A DNA stretch of 64,000 bases. Origin: Bog-756 sp963831535. GTDB lineage: Bacteria; Actinomycetota; Acidimicrobiia; Acidimicrobiales; RAAP-2. The DNA lies in assembly GCA_963831535.1 (NCBI GenBank), contig CAWHQP010000002.1, forward strand, positions 1-64,000, read 5' to 3'. Shown piece after piece: positions 1 through 7,796 of the stretch (its first letter is position 1; the number at the start of each line of letters is the position of its first letter). A program made the position numbers and the translations under genes. The notes below the pieces were generated by a model, which worked only from the letters and a program-made list of their open reading frames with translations, did not search any database and was not told where the DNA came from.

Positions 1-2
1 CC

Positions 3-566
3 CCACAGACGGTCTCCACCAATGTCGAGCCGTTTCGACGCGGCACCGAACGCGTACACACCGACCACGCAGGTGTCGGCCTCGGCCTGGCAATTGTCAA
101 GAGCATCACCCAAGCACACGACGGAACCCTCACCCTCACCCCTGGGGTCGCTGGCGGGCTCTGCGTCACGGTGCGACTACGGGCCGCGCTACCGCAGACT
201 GACCGATGGCGAATAGGAGAACTCTCGCAAGCATCAAGGCCACCGGACGGGCTCCCCCCGGCGGACATAACGAATTCGCGCGAGACCCCAGGATCTCGGA
301 GTGGTGAGCGATGCAAGCGCACGCCGAGTCGGAGAACTCGCATCGCAGACCGACTACAAAGCCCCACCACGCCCCAGAACGACGGCCGTCGCAATCCTGA
401 CCTCGGCGCAGAACGGCACGTCTGGAGTGATCGCTGGCGCCCGCCACTTTGGATGAACGCCGAATGCCCGCAGCGCAGAATGGGCACCGAGCCGTGGGCC
501 ATCCTCCACCGCCATCCCCTCGGTCCGGAGGTTGCTGAGGATTCAGTTGCCCCATGGCTTGTGTGA
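3..566 (+). CDS. Sensor histidine kinase, 3' fragment (HATPase domain)
   Basis: The gene enters from the left edge, so only the last part of the ATP-binding (HATPase_c) domain is visible. Reading frame 3 gives an F-box-like VEPFRRG segment, then the G2 box GVGLGLAIVKSITQAHDG, then the closing beta strand GLCVTVRL. This order is characteristic of the C-terminus of two-component histidine kinases that autophosphorylate and pass phosphate to a response regulator. Kinases normally stop soon after this strand, but here the frame stays open for about 120 more codons of unusual, Arg- and Pro-rich composition before a TGA at 564-566. The native stop may therefore have been lost by mutation or a sequence error. 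Partner and signal cannot be told. Identification of the domain is firm; the true 3' boundary is not. Confidence 0.7.
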   Translation, partial: PQTVSTNVEPFRRGTERVHTDHAGVGLGLAIVKSITQAHDGTLTLTPGVAGGLCVTVRLRAALPQTDRWRIGELSQASRPPDGLPPADITNSRETPGSRSGERCKRTPSRRTRIADRLQSPTTPQNDGRRNPDLGAERHVWSDRWRPPLWMNAECPQRRMGTEPWAILHRHPLGPEVAEDSVAPWLV

Positions 567-680
567 AACGCCCACCGCCAGCGTGGATCGACGAAACTTC
601 AGTTCACAAGGCGAGTGAGTCAATGGTGCTGGGCCGGAATGCCGAAGTTGACGCCTGGAACCGGCCGATCGACTCACGCC

Positions 681-982
681 CTACTTGCCGACACCGATGA
701 TTTCATCGAAATACCGGATGGACATGGGTTCGATGAGCATGTCGCCAATTTCGTCGGTCAGCCCGGCTTCGGTCCGCCAGGCAAGATATTCGTCGTAGAG
801 GCGGCGACTGGCCCACTGGGTGAACGAGACGATGTTGGTTGGGTCGTCCTGGTTGCGACGTAGTGAGATTGCCTCGCAGCCCTCGTGGGCGACCTGTCCG
901 GAAGTACCTCGCTCAGGATCTCGATGAGATCTGCAGCTCGTCCAGGTCTGGTCCTGAACTCGGTGACGACGTGGGTGCTCAT
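681..982 (-). pseudogene. Antibiotic biosynthesis monooxygenase (ABM) family protein, frameshifted
   Basis: The frame starting at 982 reads MSTHVVTEFRTRPGRAADLI and continues to ILSEVLPD, the first beta strand and helix of a dimeric alpha-beta barrel ABM protein. After that the matching continuation, HEGCEAISLRRNQDDPTNIV followed by SFTQWASRRLYDEYLAWR and a tail ending IGVGK, is in another frame and stops at 681-683. A single indel near 886-893 joins them into a protein of about 100 residues, the family's usual length. Family members are small cofactor-independent oxygenases or heme-degrading enzymes; the substrate here is unknown. It is followed on the same strand by a broken esterase. Either a young pseudogene or a sequence error. 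Confidence 0.65.
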
Positions 983-1010
983 CTGGACTCCTCTCCTAAT
1001 CTGGTGGTGG

Positions 1011-1953
1011 CTAGAGGGATGCGATGGCCCGGGCCCGGTCGCTCATCGCCCGTTGGGCGACGCTCGATACCGGTGCAAACCGCTCGAAGCCGTGTGGCGC
1101 GCCGGGGTGGACGTGCAGCTCCACGGGAGTGCCAGTTCGGGCGAGTTCTTGAGCATAGGAGATCGATTCGTCGCGGAAGATGTCCAGGTCACCGACCTCG
1201 ATATAGGCGGGAGCGAGGCCGACAAAGTCCGTAAGCCGACTGGGTGCTGCCACCGGCGACACGGATTCCGTACCTCGTTCCTCGCCGAGGCGGCGTTCCA
1301 GCCAGTAAAGTTGCTGTCGTAGGTCCAGGTCAGCAAGCCAGCGGGAATTGACCAGGCTCGATATTGCGGTCGTCGAGCATGGGGTAGATAAGGATTTGGC
1401 GATCCAACGACAGGTCGCATCGCGAGCGAGAAGGCGGCCCCGGCTGCGGCCCGCCACCGCCACTGTCGCCCATGACGGCGAGGCGTCCGACATCGACGCT
1501 GAGCGCCGTCGCGTGATCGACCAGCCATATCAGTCCGGCATATACGTCTTCTGCCAACGTGGTTCCGCCAACCTCCGGGGCGAGTCGATACTGTACGGAG
1601 AGAAACGGCACGCCGGTTTGGGAGACATATCCGGAGACCACCTCGTCGTAGAGGTCGAGGCTGCCCGCCACCATCCCGCCTCCATGGGCATAGACGACCG
1701 CCGAACCCGGCGACGAACCTTCCTTTGCATACCACCTCAGTTCGAGTTCGGTTCCGTCAGGTGCTTCGGTGAAGTACGACGTCGTCCCCACGCCAGTAGA
1801 TGGCGGGACCAGGGTTGCCATGTAGGCGAGGCCGGCGGTGGCCGTGGCGCGGACCGCTTGCCAGTCGCCCCGACCCGGGACGGGCGTGTCAGCGGATGAT
1901 TCAGCCAGTGCCACCATGATCGGTGCCAGTTCGGGATCAAGTTCGTAGCTCAT
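1011..1953 (-). pseudogene. HSL-type alpha/beta hydrolase (esterase/lipase), multiply frameshifted
   Basis: All landmarks of a hormone-sensitive-lipase family esterase are present but lie in three reading frames. From the start at 1953 (MSYELDPELAPIM) one frame carries the oxyanion motif HGGG (in VVYAHGGGMVAGS) and the nucleophile elbow GDSGGG. The segments LAAGAA, LLARD and LSLDRQILIYPMLDD then alternate between frames, LTWTYD follows in a second, and the C-terminal part AYIEVGDLDIFRDE with catalytic Asp and HPGAPHGFERF with catalytic His is in a third, ending at 1011. At least four indels are needed, spread between about 1220 and 1470. Total length (about 313 codons) is normal. Because every catalytic motif survives, decay is very recent or the indels are sequencing errors. 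Confidence 0.7.
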
Positions 1954-2070
1954 GCCTGTCTGGCTCCATTCATGTTGGCCCCTGCCGGATCGCCTCGGCG
2001 AGACTGGGACTGCGGGTAGCAATTGTTCTGCGTCGGAGCACCTTTCCGGCATCGCCGCAGGATGGCGTTG

Positions 2071-2430
2071 TCAGTACTCGGAAGGTTGGTTGAAGATGAC
2101 GGCAAGGCCGACGATCTTGTTGTCCCGGATACTGAAGTAACTCGACATGATCAGCTCCTCAGGCAGGTTTGTCTTGTCGTAGGTGCCGTCGTACCTGGCG
2201 CGCACGATGGTGTCGCCGTAGTGGTCGACGACCTCGAGGACATCCATGGTCACGTGGTCGCCGACGAACTCCTTCGCCATGAATCGGCGGATGGCGTCGA
2301 CGCCGTTGATCTCGCGGCGATTGTCGTTCACGTAGGCGTCATCCGCGAAGGTTGCCACGATGGCGTCAGTGTCGAAGGCATTCACCGCGGCGATGTGGTC
2401 TGCCACGACGCCGGTCAGGTCGGTAGTCAT
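2071..2430 (-). CDS. SnoaL-like / NTF2-fold protein
   Basis: A 119-residue protein with the single-domain layout of the SnoaL/NTF2-like superfamily: an N-terminal helix pair (VVADHIAAVNAFDTDAIVAT), the typical FADDAYVND turn, a GVDAIRRFMAKEF helix and four curved beta strands ending near the C-terminus (YFSIRDNKIVGLAVIF). Such proteins are small cone-shaped isomerases, cyclases or ligand-binding subunits; the ligand is not predictable. The start is chosen at MTTDLTG because GGAGGG stands about 10 nt upstream, although the frame is open further. It is divergently transcribed from a MerR regulator 129 bp away and is a plausible target of it. Confidence 0.8.
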   Translation of the reverse strand: MTTDLTGVVADHIAAVNAFDTDAIVATFADDAYVNDNRREINGVDAIRRFMAKEFVGDHVTMDVLEVVDHYGDTIVRARYDGTYDKTNLPEELIMSSYFSIRDNKIVGLAVIFNQPSEY

Positions 2431-2522
2431 GTTCTCGGTTCCCTCCGTTTCACTCGGCCACTCGGCCACTACGACCAGGATCCCTGCTGCCCTAACGGGA
2501 GGGTCAAGAGCCTTCCTTGAGG

Positions 2523-2553
2523 TTGCATCTCCCCTAAGGGGAGATCTCATACT
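2523..2553 (+). promoter_or_regulatory. MerR-type promoter with palindromic operator
   Basis: A perfect inverted repeat, ATCTCCCCT-A-AGGGGAGAT (2527-2545), fills the spacer between TTGCAT (-35-like, 2523-2528) and CATACT (-10-like, 2548-2553). The spacer is 19 bp, the over-long spacing that MerR-family regulators correct by twisting DNA. The -10 ends only 6 nt before the ATG of the merR gene at 2560, so the transcript is probably leaderless and autoregulated. The divergent NTF2-like gene may respond to the same site. Confidence 0.75.
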
Positions 2554-2559
2554 GGGGGC

Positions 2560-3408
2560 ATGCGCTCTTCCCTGGCCATCGGAGATTTCTCCCGCGCCAC
2601 CCACCTCAGCGTGAAGACGCTGCGTCACTACCACCACATCGGACTCCTGGAGCCAGCTGATGTCGACCCGGACACCGGCCACCGGCGTTACACCACCGAG
2701 CAGATCCCCACCGCCCAGATCATCCGGCGCTTTCGTGCCTTGGAGATGCCGCTGGACGAGATCCAAGCGGTCATCGCCGCAACCGATGTTGACGCTCGCA
2801 ACGACCTCATCGCCGCCCATCTCAGTCGTCTGGAAAGCAACCTTGCCAGAACCCAAGCAGCGACGGCTTCGCTGCGGAACCTGCTCCAGCAGCCTTCAGG
2901 TTCCGCCCTGTTCAGCGTCGAGCATCGTAGTGTCGACGTGGTCCCGGCCGTCGCCGTATCCGAGGTCATCGACGTCGAAGACGCGCTCGCATGGTTCCAA
3001 GGCGCACTCGGGGAGATCTATGCCACCTTGGCGGCCCAATCCCTTCCGGCGGTTGGACCGGGAGGCGGCATCTTCTCCAACGATTTGTTCTCCCACGAGC
3101 GCGGTCTGGCAACGATCTTCGTCCCCTTCGAAGGCAGAGCACGACCGATGGGCCGGGTGACCCCTGTCGTCGTCCCGGCGGTCGAACTGGCCACCACCGT
3201 GCATGCCGGGTCCCACACCGACATAGATCGGGCTTACGGAGCACTCGCCACCTATGTTGTTGAACACGCCCTCGCCGTCGACGGGCCGATCCGTGAGTAC
3301 TACCTCGTGGGGCGCAACGAGACCAGCGACGAGTCTGATTGGCGCACGGAGATCGGCTGGCCCATCTTCCAGACCGGGCGAGGGGCCGACGCCAACAGCC
3401 CTCAGTAG
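2560..3408 (+). CDS. MerR-family transcriptional regulator with GyrI-like effector domain
   Basis: A 282-residue regulator. Residues 5-75 form the MerR winged helix (LAIGDFSRATHLSVKTLRHY, then HHIGLLEP, then GHRRYTTEQ), followed by a dimerisation coiled coil (about 76-115, LIAAHLSRLESNLARTQAAT). The remaining 160 residues resemble the GyrI-like/BmrR-type small-molecule binding domain (VVPAVAVSEVIDVEDALAWF; HAGSHTDIDRAYGALATYV). It should bind the 19-bp palindrome in its own promoter and activate by DNA distortion when a hydrophobic or cationic ligand is bound. The ATG at 2560 lies 6 nt after the -10, with no Shine-Dalgarno, consistent with leaderless translation. The ligand is unknown. Confidence 0.88.
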   Translation: MRSSLAIGDFSRATHLSVKTLRHYHHIGLLEPADVDPDTGHRRYTTEQIPTAQIIRRFRALEMPLDEIQAVIAATDVDARNDLIAAHLSRLESNLARTQAATASLRNLLQQPSGSALFSVEHRSVDVVPAVAVSEVIDVEDALAWFQGALGEIYATLAAQSLPAVGPGGGIFSNDLFSHERGLATIFVPFEGRARPMGRVTPVVVPAVELATTVHAGSHTDIDRAYGALATYVVEHALAVDGPIREYYLVGRNETSDESDWRTEIGWPIFQTGRGADANSPQ

Positions 3409-3556
3409 ACCCACGGCTCGTCGGATCGATCGAAGTGCTACTCCGTCTCAGCGAGCTCATTCGCCAGGGTGATGCGCTCCTTGCCGAGGATGGCCCAGGT
3501 CTGAGAGCTGGTTTACAAGGAACTCCCCAAGTCAGCCAGATAGTTCTGATGGCAGG

Positions 3557-3961
3557 TCAGGGCTTGTCGACCGCTACCCATGGGCAATCAACAAGGAGGC
3601 GGCGGAGGTCAGAAGGGTCGGAAGTGAACACCACCGCCTCATGGGCATCAGCGGCATGGGCGGCGACGATGGCGTCGATACCGGTCGGCATCCGACGAGC
3701 ACCGGATCGTTCGACCCTAAATCGCAGCTGGCCCGCCCGACGGGCCGTTGCCTGATCAGTGTCTACGGTCCCGATCCGACTGATCAGCTGGTTGACCGGA
3801 GCGTCTTGGGGGCGACCGGTGATCGTCTCAGAAAGCGTCACGGTCGGAATGACGGGCTCCCAGCCATGCTCGAGGAGATCACGCAGCACCCATCGAAACT
3901 CTTGGTTGCCTGTAGCCCGATCGATCACCCCGGAGTCGAGCACAACTGTGGGATTGCTCAC
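3557..3961 (-). CDS. PIN-domain toxin (VapC-like ribonuclease)
   Basis: 134 residues with the PIN fold: an N-terminal strand with the first acidic residue (TVVLDSGVIDRATG), a central conserved Glu (TLSETITGR), and the C-terminal GIDAIVAAHAADAHEAVVF and TSDPSDLRRLL segments carrying the D..A and TSDPxD acidic residues. PIN toxins are Mg-dependent endoribonucleases that cleave tRNA or rRNA when released from antitoxin. Its start overlaps the stop of the upstream antitoxin gene by 4 bp (ATGA), the standard translationally coupled arrangement. Family assignment is good; the RNA target is unknown. Confidence 0.82.
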   Translation of the reverse strand: MSNPTVVLDSGVIDRATGNQEFRWVLRDLLEHGWEPVIPTVTLSETITGRPQDAPVNQLISRIGTVDTDQATARRAGQLRFRVERSGARRMPTGIDAIVAAHAADAHEAVVFTSDPSDLRRLLVDCPWVAVDKP

Positions 3962-4206
3962 GACGATGCGGCCGACCGGATCTTGGCGGCCCGCCGGCCG
4001 GCACGTTGCTTGATCGGGTCAGGGGTCGGATCGTTGGCCTCAAGCTCATCGAGGTATTCCAGAAACGCTCGGCGGCGCTCGTCACGTTCGAGTCTGTCCT
4101 CCAGAGCGGCGTCCACGTAGGACGACAGACCCCTGGGGCCGGCCGCCCGCCGGGCACGCTCGATCGCCGACGATTCAAGTGTCACCGAGATCTTCTGTGT
4201 GGCCAT
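3958..4206 (-). CDS. Antitoxin of the PIN toxin (VapB-like ribbon-helix-helix)
   Basis: 82 residues. The N-terminus MATQKISVTLESSAIERARR followed by AAGPRGLSSYVDAALEDRLE matches the ribbon-helix-helix DNA-binding fold, and the acidic, then basic C-terminal tail (EYLDELEANDPTPDPIKQRA) is the usual toxin-wrapping region. It should repress its own operon and neutralise the PIN toxin encoded 4 bp downstream. The ATG is only 6 nt after a TAGACT -10 element and has no Shine-Dalgarno, so the message is probably leaderless. Confidence 0.8.
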   Translation of the reverse strand: MATQKISVTLESSAIERARRAAGPRGLSSYVDAALEDRLERDERRRAFLEYLDELEANDPTPDPIKQRAGRRAAKIRSAASS

Positions 4207-4212
4207 GTAAAC

Positions 4213-4218
4213 AGTCTA
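4213..4218 (-). promoter_or_regulatory. -10 element of the toxin-antitoxin operon
   Basis: On the minus strand TAGACT is followed by six bases (GTTTAC) and then the antitoxin ATG. Transcription would start at or next to the start codon, giving a leaderless message. No convincing -35 is visible. Confidence 0.5.
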
Positions 4219-4275
4219 CCGGAGGAGCAAAGGTTGTCGCATAGTTATCCGATAGTCGTGTGAAATTCCTGGTTT

Positions 4276-4297
4276 CGTGACTACAACGTGACTACAA
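4276..4297. repeat. Tandem 11-bp direct repeat
   Basis: CGTGACTACAA occurs twice head to tail with no spacer, in the gene-free stretch 4207-4681 between the toxin-antitoxin pair and the nitroreductase operon. It could be a regulator iteron or a chance duplication. No other gene is recognisable in this 475-bp stretch; it also holds one copy of a diverged long repeat and two TetR-type operators. Confidence 0.45.
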
Positions 4298-4332
4298 CTC
4301 CCGGCGAAAGCACGCGAAGCCTGATGAGCGGT

Positions 4333-4401
4333 GAGAACATACGTGCAGCTCACGGCCAATTTCGGTCAACGCCGGAAGAGCCCTGAAATCGACCAGCTCT
4401 A
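4333..4401 (+). repeat. Diverged interspersed direct repeat, copy 1
   Basis: About 69 bp that align over their whole length with 6873-6940 on the same strand, at roughly 70-75 percent identity with one 1-base gap. The best-conserved block is AGCCCTGAAATCG followed by CCAGCT after one variable base. The two copies flank the nitroreductase-tetR operon and the TIGR03086 gene. The origin of the repeat (element end, decayed RNA or attachment site) is not clear. Confidence 0.45.
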
Positions 4402-4616
4402 ACTTTTAATCCCAAGGTGGCGAGAAGAGACTCGCACGGCCCACTGAAATGGCTCTTCGGATTTCAGCGGGGAGTCCCTGTTCCCGGAATCACCCAGATG
4501 GAGTTGACCCGCTGCGACGGACACAGGTTTATGGGTTCAGGGGCGCCCTGCCTATGCCGTACCGGGCGCAGGAACAATCGGAGCAGTGCTGGGCCGGAAC
4601 GTGGGCGCCAGTCGAC

Positions 4617-4637
4617 GTAGCTAACAGCGTTAGCTAC
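4617..4637. promoter_or_regulatory. TetR-type operator, copy 1
   Basis: Perfect inverted repeat with arms GTAGCTAAC and GTTAGCTAC round the centre AGC. It begins 25 bp before a second near-identical copy, both upstream of an oxidoreductase gene that is co-transcribed with a tetR gene. Autoregulation by that TetR protein is the simplest reading. Confidence 0.65.
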
Positions 4638-4641
4638 AGTA

Positions 4642-4662
4642 GTAGCTAACAGCGTTAGCCAC
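4642..4662. promoter_or_regulatory. TetR-type operator, copy 2
   Basis: Same 21-bp operator as the first copy with one change in the right arm (GTTAGCCAC). It ends 19 bp before the ATG of the nitroreductase gene, overlapping the region where the promoter and transcription start must lie, so binding would block transcription. Confidence 0.65.
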
Positions 4663-4681
4663 TACCCAATCGGAGGTCACG

Positions 4682-5146
4682 ATGAACGAAGCAAGCCCAA
4701 TGCGGTACCGCAAGCCGGGCTGGTTCACTCAGCACATCTTCAACCGGACTGTCGCCCTGCTCACCCGCGCCGGGGTCAGTGTCTGGGGCAGCCGGGTCCT
4801 CGAGGTGGCTGGGCGCACCTCGGGTGAACCTCGCCGTACGCCGGTGAACCTGCTGTCTCTCGGCGACAACCAATATCTCGTATCAGCGCGGGGTACCGGC
4901 CAGTGGGTCCGCAACGTACGGGCAGCAGAGGGCCGGCTGGACCTGCTTCTCGGTCGCACTCGCCAGCACTGGATAGCCACCGAGCTGACCGACGACGAGA
5001 AACCCCCGGTCCTACGTGCCTACCTGAAGCGATGGAAGGCCGAAGTCGGTGTTTTCTTCGAAGGCGTCACCGCTGACTCCTCCGACGACGAGCTCCGAAC
5101 AGCCGGGCCTAATCACCCGGTCTTTCTCCTCCGCCCGGCGTCGTGA
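4682..5146 (+). CDS. Deazaflavin (F420)-dependent nitroreductase family protein
   Basis: 154 residues of the DDN-type, split-beta-barrel F420-dependent oxidoreductase family. The hallmark pieces are LEVAGRTSGEPRRTPVNLL (phosphate-binding strand), DNQYLVSARG, and WVRNVRAAEGRLDLLLGRTR for binding the deazaflavin tail. Family members use reduced F420 to reduce nitro compounds, quinones or enones and are tied to redox stress. GGAGG stands 5 nt before the ATG. It lies behind two palindromic operators and overlaps the downstream tetR gene by 4 bp, so the pair forms one operon, probably induced when the TetR ligand, perhaps the enzyme's substrate, appears. Confidence 0.85.
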   Translation: MNEASPMRYRKPGWFTQHIFNRTVALLTRAGVSVWGSRVLEVAGRTSGEPRRTPVNLLSLGDNQYLVSARGTGQWVRNVRAAEGRLDLLLGRTRQHWIATELTDDEKPPVLRAYLKRWKAEVGVFFEGVTADSSDDELRTAGPNHPVFLLRPAS

Positions 5147-5733
5147 CCAATGGAGAACATGCCATCGCTCCTCGGCCTACGCCGCGGGAATACACCCCCC
5201 GGGCTCGCCAGATCATCGACGCGGCACGTGTGCTGCTCGAGGCCGTGGGCAGCGAAGGCTTGACCATGCGACGGCTGGCCGACGAACTCGGGATTCGGGC
5301 CCCGTCGCTGTACAAGCACTTCAGCGGGCGATCAGCCCTCGAACTGGCGTTGGTGGAAGTCGGCCTCGAGGAGACCGGGGTGGCCATGCACGCTGCGGTG
5401 AAAGGATCGAAGGGACATCCGGTCAGTGACCTGCTCCGCGCGTACCGGTCCATGGGGCTGGCCAATCCCGAGCTCTACCGGCTGATCACGGCCGGCTCGT
5501 TTCCCCGCGCCGGTCTGCTCCCCGGTCTGGAGGCATGGGCCGGTGAGCCGTTCTTCTTGGCAGTGGCCGATCCATACCTGGCTCAAGCGCTGTGGTCCTT
5601 CGCCCACGGAGCGCTGATCCTCGAACTCGACCAGCGGTTCCTCGGCGGGTCGGACCTCGATCAGACCTGGCACGCCGGTACCGAGGCATTCATCGCTGCC
5701 CGACTCGCCACGATCAGTTCACCCACCGCGTGA
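5143..5733 (+). CDS. TetR/AcrR-family regulator
   Basis: 196 residues. Residues 18-66 are the TetR DNA-binding domain (ARQIIDAARVLLEAVGSEGL, then TMRRLADELGIRAPSLYKHF). The C-terminal part has the TetR_C_33/WHG-like composition (DLLRAYRSMGLANPELYRLI) that binds ligand and dimerises. A GTG start overlaps the TGA of the oxidoreductase gene (GTGA), giving coupled translation. The two identical 21-bp palindromes in front of the operon are the likely binding sites, so it is probably an autorepressor of the pair. Confidence 0.87.
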   Translation: MTNGEHAIAPRPTPREYTPRARQIIDAARVLLEAVGSEGLTMRRLADELGIRAPSLYKHFSGRSALELALVEVGLEETGVAMHAAVKGSKGHPVSDLLRAYRSMGLANPELYRLITAGSFPRAGLLPGLEAWAGEPFFLAVADPYLAQALWSFAHGALILELDQRFLGGSDLDQTWHAGTEAFIAARLATISSPTA

Positions 5734-6219
5734 ACCAGCACAGGTTCGGGCACCATCGTGACGGAACCCTTTTGGAAGTGACCGCGTGGAAGCAATCCGA
5801 CCTTCGACACCGGGTTCTCGATGGGCCAGGGATCATCAGATCATTTCTGACGATCAGGTCGAACCAACTGGAGGTGGGGCTGTGGGCGATACACTGCGTC
5901 CGGGCCGGCTATACAGATTCGGTTCGGATAAGTCCTTGCGTCGACACACCGTGTCGTGCGCAGGGCTGGCGCATCTCCCGCCGGGCACCCTCGATCAAGG
6001 TCACAACGCGGCTATCTCCCGCGGTCAGGTGGCTCCGACGGCGATGCGGGCCCGCGGTCAGGAGACTGTTCAGTTGACCTGTTGTTTGACTGATCTGGAT
6101 GATCGACCGAATCGCTGGCCTGACTAGTGCCCTTCGGGAGGTATCGGTCAAGACGCTGGGGACCGACGCCGAGCAGCGACCCGCCGGCCACCCCGCTGGG
6201 TGGACGACACGGATGGAGG
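5734..6219. other. Gene-free stretch
   Basis: No supported gene, RNA or clear repeat. Open frames here lack a ribosome binding site and resemble no family I know, and there are no strong hairpins with T-tracts. It may be eroded former coding DNA like the neighbouring pseudogenes, but nothing recognisable is left. Confidence 0.4.
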
Positions 6220-6765
6220 TCAGACTGCTCGCCCGGTGAAATGCAGGAACTGGCTTTGCGGGTCGGCGTCGGCTGGGCGATCGAGGGGCGGACCGAAACC
6301 GCCAGGACGGCGCATGGCCTCGCCGAACCCGGCGATCACGCCGGTGCAGTGTTCGACCGCTCCTGGGTCGAGTACTTCGGGCTGGCCGGTGGCCCGGGCC
6401 AGGTCCCAAGTGTGGACCACCGTGTCCGAACAGGCCAGGCCGCCGACCAGTTCGCAGAAGGGGGCCGGTCCGGCGAAGGCCTGCACCTCGCTCTCGGCCC
6501 GGACCGGATCGCGCACGGCATCGAGCAGCGCGGCACTGGCTTCGCTCCACTGTGCCAGCAGGTCACCGTCGGGATCGGCGGGGCTCGCCGAACCTCCCAG
6601 AAGTCCCAGCACCCGCCGCTGGGTGTCGATGACATGGGCCACCAACTGCCGCACCGTCCATTCCTCACAAGGCGTGGGAAGCGCCCACTGGTCCCGCGCC
6701 ACCCCCTGCAGGCGCTCGGTGAATCCACGGGAAACCCGGGCGTAGCGATCTGCATCCTCAGACAT
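6220..6765 (-). CDS. TIGR03086-family DinB-like protein (mycothiol maleylpyruvate isomerase N-terminal fold)
   Basis: 181 residues with the four-helix DinB/MDMPI fold. Recognisable blocks are the PTPCEEWTVRQLVAHVIDTQ helix with a putative metal-binding His, the second metal-site region TVVHTWDLARATGQ, and the closing LDRPADADPQSQFLHFTGR typical of TIGR03086 proteins. Members are thought to be mycothiol- or metal-dependent transferases; the exact reaction is unknown. The start at 6765 (MSEDADRY) is preferred over the longer open frame because the family begins here. It stands alone, downstream of a wrecked DUF695 gene. Confidence 0.8.
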   Translation of the reverse strand: MSEDADRYARVSRGFTERLQGVARDQWALPTPCEEWTVRQLVAHVIDTQRRVLGLLGGSASPADPDGDLLAQWSEASAALLDAVRDPVRAESEVQAFAGPAPFCELVGGLACSDTVVHTWDLARATGQPEVLDPGAVEHCTGVIAGFGEAMRRPGGFGPPLDRPADADPQSQFLHFTGRAV

Positions 6766-6872
6766 GGACCGCACAGTAGTTGGCGGCTCCGCCGAACTGG
6801 TCGAGCCTGGAGTCCGATGGAACGCCCAAGCCCCGTGCCCCCAGCCGACGCAAGCCAGGCGTGATCGGCACC

Positions 6873-6940
6873 GGGAGCATACATTCAGGTCGTGGCCACA
6901 ATTGGTCGATGCCGACGAGCCCTGAAATCGGCCAGCTGTA
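6873..6940 (+). repeat. Diverged interspersed direct repeat, copy 2
   Basis: Partner of the repeat at 4333-4401 in the same orientation, including the shared block AGCCCTGAAATCGGCCAGCT. It sits in the gap between the TIGR03086 gene and the broken DUF695 gene. The 2.5-kb segment between the copies carries the operator-controlled nitroreductase-tetR operon. Confidence 0.45.
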
Positions 6941-6996
6941 GTCCGGTGGTGAGATCGAGACTGGCGCGGTGCACGCCTTGTCCGGCTGGCTAGTCG

Positions 6997-7706
6997 GGTA
7001 GTGCCAGCCCCAGCCGTCATACTTGCCACCGAAATGCCTGGCAATGCGGTCAAGCGTCGCACGATCATTGGCAACAGCCGGGTAGCCCAGTCACCATTCG
7101 TGGAGAGCACCAGCAGCCACGAGCCGTCCTCCGTCGGTGATCGACTCGTTCCCAGCAAGATCAGCAGCGGCGTGTCCGGCCTGCTCCTCAGCCGGAAAGT
7201 AGAGATAGTGGTCTCTTTGGTGCTTGTTCCGCAGGTCGATGCCCTTGCTTGCGAGTTCATCCACAGCTACACGGTCATGGTTCGCGAAGACCGCGGCCCA
7301 GCTCAGAATATAAAGGGGCTTGGTGCTCGGGTTCGGGGGTAACCGCCGATCGGAGAAGGTGATGGGTTTGACCCTTCGCCGCCTCAGGTGTCCCTATGTC
7401 CTCGACGTAGTCAACACACCAATAGAAGTCTCTCGTCCTGCTGACGTGAGGATGCCGACAAAGAAGCCTCCGTCCACGGTGGCGATCAGGTCCTCCCGAT
7501 CTCGGCAAGCTGGGCGGCCTCGACGTCGTCTGGAAATCCCCCGCCATCTCCAGTGGCAATGGGGACGCCAATCCACAGCCGGTATTCGTGTGAATCGGGA
7601 TGACGCGGTGGCTCAACCGGGGTCCACACGAATCCAAATGCGCCAGTGACGAACGTCGGTCAGAGGCCCCAGGCATCACCATCCCCTGACGTCCACCAGA
7701 CACTAC
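6997..7706 (-). pseudogene. DUF695 + RraB-domain protein, wrecked by frameshifts
   Basis: Pieces of one protein lie in different minus-strand frames. About 7490-7650 encodes a DUF695-like segment (FVWTPVEPPRHPDSHEYRLW, then IGVPIATGDGGGFPDDVEAA). Next comes DLIATVDGGFFVGILTSAGR, then RDFYWCVDYVEDIGTPEAAK in another frame, ending in a stop near 7275. A third block from about 7270 down is RraB-like (VDELASKGIDLRNKHQRDHY, then LYFPAEEQAGHAAADLAG), and the family's closing motif GGKYDGW appears again out of frame near 7010. At least three or four indels are needed. RraB-type domains are named for a regulator of RNase E; the role in actinobacteria is not established. Boundaries are approximate. 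Confidence 0.6.
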
Positions 7707-7796
7707 TTAGTCGTCCGTCCCGACTGCTCTGACCGGTCGTGGGTCGCTCGCGTGGCTCGACAGTCCGTGGGGAGTTGTAGTGAACTACTTCGAATC

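Noticed and set aside
3432..3510. Short minus-strand frame ending AILGKERITLANELAETE
   Set aside because: Only about 24 codons are open before a stop, with no start; might be a gene remnant but cannot be supported.
4386..4435. tRNA-like tail in the first long repeat
   Set aside because: No acceptor/anticodon arms can be drawn; not a tRNA.
624..4600. 14-base match GTGCTGGGCCGGAA shared by about 627 and 4587
   Set aside because: Too short and GC-rich to call a repeat; the flanks do not align.
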